The notes beneath the pieces are model-generated. The model did not search any database. It was not told the DNA's origin and saw nothing but the letters and a program-made list of their open reading frames with translations. Shown here piece after piece: positions 19,493-28,660 of a stretch of 64,000 nucleotides of DNA. The position numbers and the translations under genes are program-made. Position 1 is the stretch's first letter. Each line of letters starts with the position of its first letter. The stretch is from positions 2,108,001 through 2,172,000 of the forward strand of contig NZ_CP023406.1 in NCBI RefSeq assembly GCF_002327105.1. The letters run 5' to 3'. Source of the stretch: Luteimonas chenhongjianii (GTDB lineage: Bacteria; Pseudomonadota; Gammaproteobacteria; Xanthomonadales; Xanthomonadaceae).

Positions 19493-20128
19493 TCAGGCCG
19501 GCTCGCGCCCCTGGCGCGCCGCGAACAGCACCAGTTCGTTGGCGCGGCGGCAGCCCAGCACTTCCATCATGCGCGCGCGGTGGGTCTCTACAGTCTTGAC
19601 GCTGATGCCCAGTTCGACGCCGATCTCCTTGCTGCTGAGTCCGCGGCCGATCATGTCCAGGATCTGTCGCTGCCGATTGGACAGCGCATCGATACCGGCC
19701 GACCTGGGGCGGTTGAACAGCGGCGCCATCATCCGCGACGACAGCCGCGGGCTCAGGAACACCTCGCCCGCGACCGCGGTGCGCAGGGCCAGTTCCAGTT
19801 CCAGCGGCGCTGCGTCCTTGACCACGAAACCGGCGGCGCCACGTTCGAGCGCGCTGCGCACGTGCTGGGTGTCGTCGTGCATGGACATGATCAGCACGCG
19901 AACCGACGGCAGCTCGGCATGGATCGACCCCATCGCTTCGATCCCGCTGCGTCCGGGCAACGAGAGGTCCATCAGCACGATGTCAGGGCGGTGGATCAGC
20001 GCGAGCTCCAGCGCCTCCTCGGCGCGACTGGCCTCGGCGCAGACGTCGATGCCGCCGAATCCCTGCAGCAGGCGGGCCAGGCCCGCCCGCACAAGGGTAT
20101 GGTCGTCCACGATCATCACTCGCAACAA
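19493..20128 (-). CDS. NarL/FixJ-type response regulator with LuxR HTH
   Basis: This is a two-component response regulator of 211 residues. The receiver domain has Asp7-Asp8-type acidic pair (MIVDDHTLVRAGLARLLQ), phosphoacceptor Asp54 (VLMDLSLPGRSG) and Lys in GFVVKDAAPLEL. The LuxR-type helix-turn-helix follows (LSNRQRQILDMIGRGLSSKE, then IGVELGISVKTVETHRARMM). No kinase lies beside it. The NarX-like kinase at 48183-49337 has the right type to be its partner, but that is inference. It sits 178 bases before rpoN and 58 bases after the PilZ-like gene. Confidence 0.92.
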   Translation of the reverse strand: MLRVMIVDDHTLVRAGLARLLQGFGGIDVCAEASRAEEALELALIHRPDIVLMDLSLPGRSGIEAMGSIHAELPSVRVLIMSMHDDTQHVRSALERGAAGFVVKDAAPLELELALRTAVAGEVFLSPRLSSRMMAPLFNRPRSAGIDALSNRQRQILDMIGRGLSSKEIGVELGISVKTVETHRARMMEVLGCRRANELVLFAARQGREPA

Positions 20129-20186
20129 CAGCTCTCCTTAGCCTCCCGGGCATGCCCGGACTCCGAAGGATACGCGAGGCAGGCGT

Positions 20187-20756
20187 TCATCGTCGGCGCT
20201 GCTCCGCGACCGCCCGGCGATGCAGGCGGAAGAGGTGACGGTCGAGCGCTTCCACCAGGTCAGGGCGGAGGTCGACGAAGGCCAGCCACATGCGGGTGCC
20301 GTGGGCACCTTCTCGACGGGCGATGACTTGGGCAGGCAGTTCGAGGTGATCGGGCAGCCAGTCGGCCGGTTGCAGCCGGACGATCGCACGGCCGCGCTGC
20401 GCGAGCCCGACGGTCGGGTCCAGATCGACGCGCAGGCCCGCCCGGGACCAGCGCACCGGTTGCTCGGGCAGGTCGTGGGTCCGCGCCAGACGACCAATGA
20501 GCCCGAGGATCAGGTCCAGCTTCGCGTCCATCCGCTGCGCCAGCAGGGGCAGGTCCCCATGCTCCTCGCCGCCATCGTCCTTGCGGAGATCCTCGATGTG
20601 CGCGAGCCCCGACAGCAGTGCGATGGCCTGCGCCTGACGGCCGCGGGAGGCAGAAGGCTCGACGGCGACGGGGAGTTCGATGTCGCAGGTCAGCGAGTCG
20701 CCGAACAGGTGTGCGTCAGCCTCGTCGACCTGTGCGGGGTCGACATCCGGGCTCAC
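20187..20756 (-). CDS. PilZ-like protein of the fliDS operon
   Basis: This 189-residue soluble protein has the fold pattern of PilZ-type proteins found next to fliS in xanthomonads. The N-terminal 75 residues are acidic and variable. A helical segment follows (MDAKLDLILGLIGRLARTHD), then a beta-rich C-terminal domain with WSRAGLRVDLD, which resembles the second PilZ motif (D/N-x-S-x-x-G) without its first residue. The RxxxR c-di-GMP arm is not obvious, so ligand binding is doubtful. It overlaps the FliT-like gene by 4 bases. I infer a motility function from context. Confidence 0.7.
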   Translation of the reverse strand: MSPDVDPAQVDEADAHLFGDSLTCDIELPVAVEPSASRGRQAQAIALLSGLAHIEDLRKDDGGEEHGDLPLLAQRMDAKLDLILGLIGRLARTHDLPEQPVRWSRAGLRVDLDPTVGLAQRGRAIVRLQPADWLPDHLELPAQVIARREGAHGTRMWLAFVDLRPDLVEALDRHLFRLHRRAVAEQRRR

Positions 20757-21040
20757 GACGCGTCTCCGGCGTAGGCACGCGACGCGTTCTCGGTGCGACG
20801 GGCCAGACGCAATGCTTCGCCGATGACCTGTTGGCGTTCCTGCATCCGCAGCAAGAGGGCGTTCTGCAACTGCAGCAGGCCACGCAGCGCCGCGACAGGT
20901 GCGTGGGCGCCGACCTCCGCGATATAGACGTGCAACTGGTCGTGGTATGCGGCCATCTGCTGGCTCGCGTCGTGGACATCGCCATCGAGGGCGATTCCGA
21001 GCGCGTCCAGACGCGCGTGGAGCTCCCCGATGTCGGGCAT
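20753..21040 (-). CDS. Small helical protein, FliT-like chaperone candidate
   Basis: This 95-residue, mainly helical protein starts at ATG 21040 (MPDIGELHARLDALGIAL), two bases after the fliS stop. The frame is open further up into fliS, but that part overlaps fliS coding. The size, helical character (Gln/Leu/Arg-rich stretch LLQLQNALLLRMQERQQVIG) and position right after fliD-fliS fit a FliT-type chaperone for the filament cap. Sequence similarity to FliT is not evident by eye, so the name is inferred from position. Confidence 0.7.
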   Translation of the reverse strand: MPDIGELHARLDALGIALDGDVHDASQQMAAYHDQLHVYIAEVGAHAPVAALRGLLQLQNALLLRMQERQQVIGEALRLARRTENASRAYAGDAS

Positions 21041-21042
21041 GG

Positions 21043-21462
21043 TCACGCCGCCGCTCCGGCGGTCATCGGGGGCGCGACGGGCTGGATCGCATGCCATGCG
21101 GACTCGATCTCGACCAGCAGGGCCAGCGATTCATGCAGGGCGTTGACATCGCTGTGCAGATTGGCTTCGGTCAGACGCCGGATCAGGTACTCGTACAGCG
21201 ACGCCAGGTTTCCAGCGATTTGGCCCCCGGCTTCGTGGTCGAGCGAGCCATTGAGATGGCTGACAATCGCGCAGGCCTCGCCGATCGCCTTGCCTTTGCG
21301 CAGCTGGTCGCCGTTGGCAATGCAGGCTTCGGCAAGCCGGATGCGCTCGCAGGCGCCCGCCAGCAGCAGGGCGATCAGCTTGTGCGGATCGGCCTCGGCC
21401 ACGCTTGTGGCAACTGCCATGCGGCGATACTGGTCGGCGTGCTGGCGGCTGGATCCGTACAT
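21043..21462 (-). CDS. fliS: FliS, flagellin-specific export chaperone
   Basis: FliS binds the C-terminal helix of flagellin and prevents polymerisation in the cytoplasm. It is 139 residues long. It starts MYGSSRQHADQYRRMAVATS, with the Tyr-rich/Gln N-terminus typical of the family, and contains the conserved segments DPHKLIALLLAGACERIRLA and LYEYLIRRLTEANLHSDVNAL. It sits 73 bases after fliD and is probably co-transcribed with it. Confidence 0.95.
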   Translation of the reverse strand: MYGSSRQHADQYRRMAVATSVAEADPHKLIALLLAGACERIRLAEACIANGDQLRKGKAIGEACAIVSHLNGSLDHEAGGQIAGNLASLYEYLIRRLTEANLHSDVNALHESLALLVEIESAWHAIQPVAPPMTAGAAA

Positions 21463-21535
21463 GAGGTGTTCCTGGAATGACGAGGCCTGGCGGCCGACAC
21501 TGGGGTATCGGCGGTACTGGGCCGAGACTTGAGCT

Positions 21536-22867
21536 TCAGTTATCGCGGTTGGACGCCAGCAGGCTGTTGAGCGAACTGCTGCTGCTCTGCATCTGCACGA
21601 CCATCATCTCCATCGCGGTGAACTGCGAGGTATAGAGGCTGGACAGCTTCGTCATGCGGAGGTCCAGCGCGTCGAGCTGTTTCTCCAGGTCGGAGACCTG
21701 CTTGTTCAGACCTTCGGTGCGCTTGACCAGGCTGCCGCTGATCGAGTCGAGATTGTCCTTCAGCAGCGTGGTCAGCTTCTCTGCGTAGCCGCCTTGGGTA
21801 CCGAAGGCTGACGCCGCCGCGCCCGGATCGGCGGCGATTGCCACCGTGAAGTCGCTGGCGTTGAAGCTCAGCAGGCCGTCCTTGCCGGCCGTCACGCCCA
21901 GTGCCTTGAGACTTTCGGACTGCTCCCCGACCTGGCTGCGAAGCTGCTGCTGCAGCGTGCGCACCAGTGAGTCGCCATTCAACGCAGCGGCGGCCTTGGT
22001 CGTGGCGTTGTAGCTGCTGTTGGACTTCAGCGTGGTGACGACGTTGTTGTAGGCGGTGACGAAGGAGGCGACGTTGGTGCTGAGGGCCTCGTTGTCCTGG
22101 GCGATGCGCAGCGTCTGCGCGCCTTGCGTGACACGCGTGAGATCGAGCGTGGTGCCCGGCACGAGCCCGGAGACGCTGTTGCTGGCCGAGCGGCGCTCCA
22201 AGCCGTCCACCCAGACAACGGCATCGGTCGCGGCGACGGTTTCGCTCATCCCGCCACCGGAGCCGGTGGTCAATGCCTGCAGGCCGTTGTCATCCCCCTC
22301 GGCGGTGATTGTCAGCGCGTTGGCGGTGCCCGTGGAGGCTGCCGTGAAGACCAGATGCTGGCCCTGGCTGGAGGTCACGACCGTCGCGCCCACCCCCTTG
22401 CCCCCGGCCGCGCGATTCACCGCGTTGGCGATGTCGGTCAGCGTCGCATCTTCACCGATCTCGACTGACAGGCTTTCATCCTCCCCCCAGGCGAAGGTCA
22501 ATGTGCCGCTGCCGGGCTTCGCGTCCGGCGCGTGGCCGGCGGATGCCAGTTTCTGCGCACCTGCCAGCGCATCGACGCGCACGCTGTAGGTGCCGGGCAC
22601 CGCGCCACTTGCCGCAGTCGCGGCGAAGCCCGCATCAGCGGCGGTGGTCGCCTTGAACGACGGCTTGTCGGCACTCGTCGAAAGCCGGCTCAATGCAGTC
22701 TGCAGGTTGGCCATGGCGCTCTTGACCTGGCCGACCGCCGACAGCTTGGCATTGATCGCGGTCCCTGCACTCGTGATGCGCTTCTCGGTCGGTGCACGGG
22801 ACGAAGACACCAGACTCGACACGAGACTGGGAATGTCGATGCCGGAGCCGGTCGCGGAAATGGCCAT
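21536..22867 (-). CDS. fliD: FliD, filament cap protein
   Basis: FliD caps the growing filament and folds incoming flagellin subunits. It is 443 residues. The N-terminal coiled part is conserved (SGIDIPSLVSSLVSSSRAPT), the central beta-rich D2/D3 region is variable, and the C-terminal helical region is conserved (YAEKLTTLLKDNLDSISGSL and LRMTKLSSLYTSQFTAMEMM). Tandem sigma-28 and sigma-54 promoters lie upstream, which is consistent with a middle-to-late gene. fliS, the FliT-like gene and the PilZ-like gene follow. Confidence 0.96.
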   Translation of the reverse strand: MAISATGSGIDIPSLVSSLVSSSRAPTEKRITSAGTAINAKLSAVGQVKSAMANLQTALSRLSTSADKPSFKATTAADAGFAATAASGAVPGTYSVRVDALAGAQKLASAGHAPDAKPGSGTLTFAWGEDESLSVEIGEDATLTDIANAVNRAAGGKGVGATVVTSSQGQHLVFTAASTGTANALTITAEGDDNGLQALTTGSGGGMSETVAATDAVVWVDGLERRSASNSVSGLVPGTTLDLTRVTQGAQTLRIAQDNEALSTNVASFVTAYNNVVTTLKSNSSYNATTKAAAALNGDSLVRTLQQQLRSQVGEQSESLKALGVTAGKDGLLSFNASDFTVAIAADPGAAASAFGTQGGYAEKLTTLLKDNLDSISGSLVKRTEGLNKQVSDLEKQLDALDLRMTKLSSLYTSQFTAMEMMVVQMQSSSSSLNSLLASNRDN

Positions 22868-22930
22868 GTCGATCTCCTGTTATCTGGACGCGCCAGCCTG
22901 CGGCACCGGTTTTCGTGAGAGCACACTGGG

Positions 22931-22956
22931 TATCGGCAAACTTGTGCCGGACTTGA
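22931..22956 (-). promoter_or_regulatory. sigma-28 promoter for fliD
   Basis: On the minus strand the elements are TCAA, a 15-base spacer, and GCCGATA. This is the same form as the flgM promoter. The predicted start is near 22924, about 57 bases before the fliD ATG. The spacer contains an imperfect palindrome, CGGCACAAGTTTGCCG, that is nearly identical to a segment before flgB. Confidence 0.7.
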
Positions 22957-22971
22957 GCCGCTCTCCGCCCC

Positions 22972-22987
22972 TGCAATAAACGTGCCT
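22972..22987 (-). promoter_or_regulatory. sigma-54 promoter for fliD
   Basis: Minus-strand AGGCAC-GTTTA-TTGCA matches the sigma-54 consensus with one change at the first base. The predicted start is near 22961. It lies immediately upstream of the sigma-28 site, giving fliD two flagellar promoters. Confidence 0.6.
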
Positions 22988-22997
22988 CTGGACGGGG

Positions 22998-23015
22998 GAG
23001 CGGGCAGGCCCGCTC
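22998..23015. repeat. 8-base inverted repeat at the glycosyltransferase stop codon
   Basis: GAGCGGGC-AG-GCCCGCTC is a perfect inverted repeat that overlaps the stop codon of the large glycosyltransferase gene (23014-23016). It could fold at the end of that transcript. The loop is only two bases and no run of U follows, so an intrinsic terminator is doubtful. Confidence 0.35.
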
Positions 23016-26000
23016 AGTCGGGCAGCCACTGCGACAGCCAGAACGTTGCATGTGATTCGTCGAGCATCCAGTCGCGACGCACTGCGTCTCGCAGTGCGTC
23101 TCCGGCTCGGGCCGCAGCGTCCAGGTCGTGCGTGTGCATGCGGACGGCCTCGACCCAGTCCCTGAAACGCGGTTTGACGCGCGTGACCGGCAACTCGCCC
23201 CGATACGGCGTGACATCGCTGCAGACGATCGGATAGCCACACGCGCCGTACTCGAGCAGGCGCAGATTGCTCTTGCAGCGGTTGAACAGGTTGTCCTCGA
23301 GGGGGGCCAGGGCGAGGTCGAGATTCAAGCCGGCCAGTCGGGCTGGGTAGTCCTCGATCGCGACGCCGGGATAGAACTCGTGCACGTAGGGGCGCAGCTT
23401 GTCCGGGCACATCCCCAAAAACACCCATTCGACCTCGTCGGCCAGTTCGCGCACCACGTCTGCAATCAGTTCCAGATCGCCGCGATGTCCGGCGCCGCCG
23501 CCCCAGCCCACGCGAGGGCGGCGGCCCTGGCGTCGCTGCGCCTTCACCGCGCCCCACCACGGCAGGGGCAGGCGGTTCTCAATGATACGGATGTCCGGGT
23601 GCAGACCGTCCAGTGCTTCGGCGAGAGGGGCGGTCGATACGACAAACCGGTCCACCAGCTTCAGCGCATCGCGCATCGTCTTGAGCACGTCGCTCGGCAG
23701 CTGCCCCTTGTGCGCACTCTTCATCGGCACGTTGGGGAGGTAGTCGTCGAGCTCGGCGACCTTGAAGCTGCGACTGAACCGGAGCATGCGCTTCTGCGGC
23801 TCCAGCTGGCTCTTGAGCATCTGCCGCTGCAACACCACCACGTCTGGCGCGAGGCGTTCCATCTCCACCGGCGTGCAGTAGCGGTCGCCGACCCGCACAT
23901 CAGCGATGCCGAACGCGTTCATTGCGGTAGCCGGCTGGAGAATCCGGTAGTGGCCGCAGCCGAAGCGGTCGGCCGGAAGCGCGAGCGCCACCGGCAGCGG
24001 GCGCCATGGCAGCGGGTTCCAGTTGAACGTGGTGTCGGTCTCGACTTGGAACGCCGGGCCGTTGAGGCTCAGGTTGCGGTTGTAGGCCGGATCATTGGCG
24101 AGCACCGGCAGCCATTTCACGTACATCGCGTCCTGCGCCTCGATGCGCAACCGTGCTTTCGTCTCAATATTTGTCCTGTCTTCCCGAACCTGGCTGGCGC
24201 CACCTTCGTGGAGGAGCAGCGCGTGGGGCGTCCACACGATCAGATAGCCCGCCTGACCGGCCTTCAGGCACAGGTCGGCGTCGTTATAGGCGTTGCGCAG
24301 CGGCCCGCCGTCAAGACCGCCAATCTCGTCGAACACTGACCTGCGGATCATCAGGCACGAACCCGAGACGGCACTGTAATTCTGGTCCACCTGCAGGCGG
24401 TACATGTAGCCTGGCGCGTCGATTTTCCCGCCGGCGAAGGCGGGCGCCGCTGGGCCATGCAGCCCCAGCACCGAGCCGGCGTGCTGCACCGTGCCATCAG
24501 GATTGAGCAATTTTGCGCCGACAATCCCGACCTCCGGGCGTTGCGCATGATTGAGCATCGCGTCCAGCCAGTCATCACGCAGGATCGCGGTGTCGTTGTC
24601 GAGCAGCAGCAGATACTCGCCTCGCGCACTCTGCGCGGCGAGATTGACCATCGCTGCATAATCGAAGGGCTGCGCGTAGCGCATTACCCGCAACTGCGGG
24701 GTGTCCATCGCCGTGATGCCGTCCAGCCAGCTGCAGGCATCGCTGTCGGTACTACCGTTGTCGACGATCAGCACCTCGTAGTTCGCGTAGCGCGTTTTCT
24801 CCAGCAGCGACTCGATACATCGGTTGAGCAGGCCGAACTGGTTCCGGCTGGGAATAATGATGGAAACCCCCGGCGTCGGCTGGTGTCCATAGTCGATCCT
24901 ATAGCAGCCAGGGAGGTGCGCCTCGATTGAGGCGCGATCGTAGCCGCGATTGCGCAGGTGCCGATGCAAGAGCTCGAGTTCCGAGTCGCGCGTGCGCACC
25001 TCCTGCAGCGGCAGGATCAGCAAAGGTTCGTGCACATGTCCGAGTCCTTCGATGCCGCCGGCATCGATCAGCCGGAGCAACAGATCGAACTCCGGTGCGT
25101 CTGCGAACGCGGGATCGAAGCCGCCCGTGTCGAGAAACGCGTCGCGGCGGAACAGCCAGTGACGCGACAGGCCCGACGGCATCGACAGCAGCAGATCGAG
25201 ATTGAAGTCGGGTCGCAGCAGGGCGGACAGTTCGCCAGTGCCGCCGCGCATCATCTCGTCTGCACAGAGCGCGCGTGTGTGTGGCGTTGCAATCAGCTCG
25301 AGCGCGGCCGCCAGCATGCCCGGGGCGATGAATTCAGAGCCGGCGTCGACCACGATGACCCAGTCGCAGTCACCGTTCTGCACGATTCGGTTGACGTCCG
25401 GGTAGCTGCCCTCCGCATGGAAGTGGATCTGCAGTGCCGTCGCACTCCCGACTGCCGTATGCATCGGAGGCGGCTTGCCCAGCCAGTCGAGTCGCAGATA
25501 CGGATAGAGGCCATGCGCCCGCTGCAGGCTTGCGAGGGTGGCGGCGGCCGCATCCGGCGAGTGTGCTTGGCCCACGACGATCACACCTAACATCGGGCAC
25601 GTCGCGGTCTGCAGCGCCTGCGCCACGATCGCGCTCTGGGCGGCGGTCGGCATGCGTCGCTCCAGCCACAGCTGCATGGAAGGCGCGACCTTCGGAGTAT
25701 TTTCGCCGGAGGCCTTTTTGCGCATGACCTCCTGCGTCGTTGACGTGAAGGCCTGCAGCCGGGTCCAGAAGCGGTCCTCAGCCTGTAGATGCTGGCAGCG
25801 CACTGCCGGAGTCTCCGCGTGCGCCTTGGCGAGCGACCTCGGCGAATCGTCCCAGACGATACCGCCGCCCACGTCTGCCCGCGTCTGCGGCGTGCACGCA
25901 TAGCGGTCGTAGCCCGGCGCCGTCAGGGCGACAACCGGACACCCGCACATCGCCGCCAAGCGGCAGGTCGTGGATGATTCGAAAGTGTAAAGCACGCGCG

Positions 26001-26715
26001 CCCGACGAAAGAGCGGGGCGAGCGCGTCGAGCGGGAGGGGAACATCCGGCGACAGCACCTGCACATCGGCGGGGAGCGTTTGGAAATCGATTGCCGATTT
26101 TGGCACGCGGTTGAGATACAGCAGTGTGAGCGTCCGCTCTTCCGCGGGTTCCGGCGAGAACGTGTCCGGATCCACCATTGGCAGGGTCAGAACCTCGCCG
26201 GGCCGGGCCGGATCGACGAACTCCGCACGGTGATAGACGAATATGTCGCCGGGCGCCGCATCCATCGTGTTGCCGCCGATGACGCCTTCCCTGTTGAGCA
26301 TGTAGCGAACGCATACGTCCGCCCCCAAGGGATTGCCGCGTATGGTTTCCGGGTAGACCGCGATGGGAGGGCGGCCGTCTGCGATGTGCTGATCTCGGAT
26401 GTCGTCGGTCAGGCGCGGGGTCTTGAGCCGCGGGTGGACGGTCGTGCACCCAACCACGTACGCGTCCGCGCCTTCGAGATTTAGTGCGTGGCAGAGGTAG
26501 TGCAAGCACTGGATGCCCGATGAGGTCTCTCTGTAATCCGGGGCGACCAAGTAGTAGGGAAATTCCACGCGGCGATGGAGGCGCCCGGTTTGCGGGGACG
26601 CGGCCGGGATCGGCACGATGGGCTCATGCAGGGGGCCTGCTTCGGCGTGGGACTTGCGCTCGCGCTTCTCTGTCGGAGCGCGATCGCCCTGCGTTGGCTC
26701 GATCACGATGTTCAT
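23014..26715 (-). CDS. Giant multi-domain glycosyltransferase, putative flagellin glycosyltransferase
   Basis: This predicted cytoplasmic protein of 1233 residues contains several glycosyltransferase modules. Residues about 60-365 look like a group-1 type transferase (FPYYLVAPDYRETSSGIQCL). A partial GT2-like part lies at about 400-590 (DWVIVVDAGSEFIAPGML). A clear GT2 domain lies at about 615-860 (GVSIIIPSRNQFGLLNRCIE, VLIVDNGSTD, and DxD motif LLLDNDTAI near 706). A C-terminal GT4-like domain follows (WGGAGHRGDLELIADVVREL, FNRCKSNLRLLEYGACGYPI). There is no signal peptide or membrane segment. The ATG at 26715 overlaps the methyltransferase stop by 4 bases. Sitting between fliD and fliC in a sigma-54-driven operon, it most likely attaches or extends the flagellin glycan; the substrate is inferred. 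Confidence 0.85.
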   Translation of the reverse strand: MNIVIEPTQGDRAPTEKRERKSHAEAGPLHEPIVPIPAASPQTGRLHRRVEFPYYLVAPDYRETSSGIQCLHYLCHALNLEGADAYVVGCTTVHPRLKTPRLTDDIRDQHIADGRPPIAVYPETIRGNPLGADVCVRYMLNREGVIGGNTMDAAPGDIFVYHRAEFVDPARPGEVLTLPMVDPDTFSPEPAEERTLTLLYLNRVPKSAIDFQTLPADVQVLSPDVPLPLDALAPLFRRARVLYTFESSTTCRLAAMCGCPVVALTAPGYDRYACTPQTRADVGGGIVWDDSPRSLAKAHAETPAVRCQHLQAEDRFWTRLQAFTSTTQEVMRKKASGENTPKVAPSMQLWLERRMPTAAQSAIVAQALQTATCPMLGVIVVGQAHSPDAAAATLASLQRAHGLYPYLRLDWLGKPPPMHTAVGSATALQIHFHAEGSYPDVNRIVQNGDCDWVIVVDAGSEFIAPGMLAAALELIATPHTRALCADEMMRGGTGELSALLRPDFNLDLLLSMPSGLSRHWLFRRDAFLDTGGFDPAFADAPEFDLLLRLIDAGGIEGLGHVHEPLLILPLQEVRTRDSELELLHRHLRNRGYDRASIEAHLPGCYRIDYGHQPTPGVSIIIPSRNQFGLLNRCIESLLEKTRYANYEVLIVDNGSTDSDACSWLDGITAMDTPQLRVMRYAQPFDYAAMVNLAAQSARGEYLLLLDNDTAILRDDWLDAMLNHAQRPEVGIVGAKLLNPDGTVQHAGSVLGLHGPAAPAFAGGKIDAPGYMYRLQVDQNYSAVSGSCLMIRRSVFDEIGGLDGGPLRNAYNDADLCLKAGQAGYLIVWTPHALLLHEGGASQVREDRTNIETKARLRIEAQDAMYVKWLPVLANDPAYNRNLSLNGPAFQVETDTTFNWNPLPWRPLPVALALPADRFGCGHYRILQPATAMNAFGIADVRVGDRYCTPVEMERLAPDVVVLQRQMLKSQLEPQKRMLRFSRSFKVAELDDYLPNVPMKSAHKGQLPSDVLKTMRDALKLVDRFVVSTAPLAEALDGLHPDIRIIENRLPLPWWGAVKAQRRQGRRPRVGWGGGAGHRGDLELIADVVRELADEVEWVFLGMCPDKLRPYVHEFYPGVAIEDYPARLAGLNLDLALAPLEDNLFNRCKSNLRLLEYGACGYPIVCSDVTPYRGELPVTRVKPRFRDWVEAVRMHTHDLDAAARAGDALRDAVRRDWMLDESHATFWLSQWLPD

Positions 26716-27494
26716 GCAAGTAGAAAGATCGGTCGATTGAGAAACTCGCCCAGGTCGTCCTTGCGATGGCGGTTGCCGTCGCACAGGTCGCGATAGACGA
26801 TCTCTCCTGAGGTATCGCGCTCGGCGACACCGACCTGGCGGACCCGCCATGCGCCATCAATGCCCGACTCCACGAACGCAACCATCTCGTCGATGGTGCC
26901 GTGCTCGAACATGCCCGCGTCTCGGTCGCCCTTCCAGTTGTACCCCAGTTGGAACACAAGGGTGTCGCAGTGCTCGCGCATCCGTCGCAGACTGCGAATG
27001 ATCTCGCCACGGGCGTCGTTCACGGACAGCGCCTTGTCGCCGTAGTCGTCGCCAACGTGGTGCAACACGTTCAGCAACAGGGCTACGTCGTAGTGGCCTC
27101 GCTCGCACTCGAAGTCGAAGTAGCGCGCATGGACGTCCATGCGTGCATCGAGTCCGAGCACCCCGCGTGCGGCGTTAAGAAACGCAGCATGGTCGGGACT
27201 GCCCTCGTAGGCGGTCGCATGACTGGCCCCGAGTCGCAGCATCTCCATCAGGAAGAAGCCGCCGTTGCTGCCGATGTCCAGGACGCTTTGGCCGTCCATG
27301 TCAATCCGGTCCAGCACATAGCGCAGTCGCGCCGCTTCGTATCGACGCAGCACGGGCAGAGTGCTGTCGGCCAGATGGGGCCACAGCAGGGCCGGGATTT
27401 CCTGGTAGCAGGCGTGCTTGCTCCCCAGGCGGGTACGTTCGAATGCCTCGCGCAGCGAGGACACGGCGTCGGACATGGTGGAATCCGTGGTCAT
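26712..27494 (-). CDS. SAM-dependent methyltransferase of the flagellar sugar operon
   Basis: This class I methyltransferase has 260 residues from ATG 27494 (a second ATG at 27476 is possible). The SAM-binding motif I is VLDIGSNGGFF at about 71-81. The acidic motif II follows (ATAYEGSPDHAAF), and motif IV is YDVALLLNVLHHVGDDYG. It overlaps its neighbours by 4 bases on both sides, so it is coupled to the ATP-grasp and glycosyltransferase genes. By analogy with VioM of the Pseudomonas syringae flagellin viosamine island it could O-methylate the sugar; sequence alone does not fix the acceptor. Confidence 0.85.
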   Translation of the reverse strand: MTTDSTMSDAVSSLREAFERTRLGSKHACYQEIPALLWPHLADSTLPVLRRYEAARLRYVLDRIDMDGQSVLDIGSNGGFFLMEMLRLGASHATAYEGSPDHAAFLNAARGVLGLDARMDVHARYFDFECERGHYDVALLLNVLHHVGDDYGDKALSVNDARGEIIRSLRRMREHCDTLVFQLGYNWKGDRDAGMFEHGTIDEMVAFVESGIDGAWRVRQVGVAERDTSGEIVYRDLCDGNRHRKDDLGEFLNRPIFLLA

Positions 27495-28615
27495 GGTTTG
27501 ATGGGACGAGAGGTGTGAACCAGACGCGACTTCAACGCGCCGACGATCTCGCTGAAAAAAATGCGCAAGCTGTCGCGTTTGAAATGCACGTCGCAGGCAA
27601 GCAGCGCGAGGCAGTCGCCAAGCCCTAGCTTGCGTGCGGCCGGATAGATGCGTGGCCGACGCTTGTGTCCCCAGTCGGCCAACCAGCCACCCAGCCATAA
27701 ATAGCGCCCGCCGGCGATGTCGCCGGACAGTGGGCGACCGTATCCGGTGAACGCCTCGGGCAGAAAACCGGCGCGGTCGGCGAGGCTCCATGGCCCCCAG
27801 AAGCGCGGATTGACTTCGATGAGGTAGTGCAGGCCCTCCAGCTCCATCGTCTCGATCATCGCGTAGCCGTGATAGCCCAGACCCTGGAACAGCGCGGTCA
27901 GTCGCTCGCGGGTCGACACGTCGGGACATCCGCACAGTTCAGCGGCGATGATCGATTTGCCGTTCTCTTGCTGCAGCAGGTTGCGCTGGTAGACGAACGT
28001 GGCGGTGCCGTCGCGGTCGAAATGGGCGAGATAGTAGTAGCTGGCGCCGTCGAGATAAGGCTGGAAAAAGTACTGCGTGCGATCGGCATGCCTGAGAAAC
28101 GCGTCGAGTGCGGCGGCATCGTGGATCAGTTCCGGGTAGAGCTTGCGTCCGTCTGCGGCGAACTCACATCGCGGCTTCGCCACCAGTGGCAGTGCCGCGG
28201 GAACAGCTGACTCCACCAGCGGCGGGACGAGCAATCCAAAACTCGCCGCCCGCTCCAGCAGGCTCGCCTTGTCGGAGACCGCAGCGTAGATAGTCTCACT
28301 GACGAGAGTCACGGCCAGCCCGGCCTGTTCGAAGCGTCGCCTGTGGCGCAGCACCAGCCTGTTGATCGATTCGGCGGTGGGCATGAACGCCAATGCCTGG
28401 CCTGGATGCCGCGCTGTCAGCGTGCGCACGCAGTCGATCATGTCGTCGAGGTCCAACGTGTCCACACGCCGGGCGGCTTCGATCCACCTGTGGTAGCGGG
28501 TTCGCCGCAACGGATCGGCGCCGGGTCGCGCGACCAGGGAGCAGGGCACGTCTCGTCTGGCGAACGAGCGACAGATCGCCAGCGCCGCGCGCTCGTTGGC
28601 GCCGGAAAAGATCAC
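27491..28615 (-). CDS. ATP-grasp ligase of the flagellar sugar operon
   Basis: This 374-residue ATP-grasp enzyme starts at GTG 28615 (IFSGANERAALAICRSFARR). The N-terminal nucleotide-fold part is followed by the lysine-bearing strand LPLVAKPRCEFAADGRKLYP, the segment QPYLDGASYYYLAHFDRDG and the metal-binding end GLHYLIEVNPRFWGPWSLAD, where Glu and Asn are conserved. Family members form amide or peptide bonds through acyl phosphates. In this operon it could acylate the 4-amino sugar made by the aminotransferase; that is inference. The gene lies 45 bases after the aminotransferase and overlaps the methyltransferase by 4 bases. Confidence 0.82.
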   Translation of the reverse strand: MIFSGANERAALAICRSFARRDVPCSLVARPGADPLRRTRYHRWIEAARRVDTLDLDDMIDCVRTLTARHPGQALAFMPTAESINRLVLRHRRRFEQAGLAVTLVSETIYAAVSDKASLLERAASFGLLVPPLVESAVPAALPLVAKPRCEFAADGRKLYPELIHDAAALDAFLRHADRTQYFFQPYLDGASYYYLAHFDRDGTATFVYQRNLLQQENGKSIIAAELCGCPDVSTRERLTALFQGLGYHGYAMIETMELEGLHYLIEVNPRFWGPWSLADRAGFLPEAFTGYGRPLSGDIAGGRYLWLGGWLADWGHKRRPRIYPAARKLGLGDCLALLACDVHFKRDSLRIFFSEIVGALKSRLVHTSRPIKP

Positions 28616-28660
28616 GTAGCGGATAGTAGGGTGCGCGTCCAGGACCAGTCTCTGCCGACG

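Noticed and set aside
22998..23015. Inverted repeat as terminator of the glycosyltransferase gene
   Set aside because: Two-base loop and no U run; kept only as a repeat.
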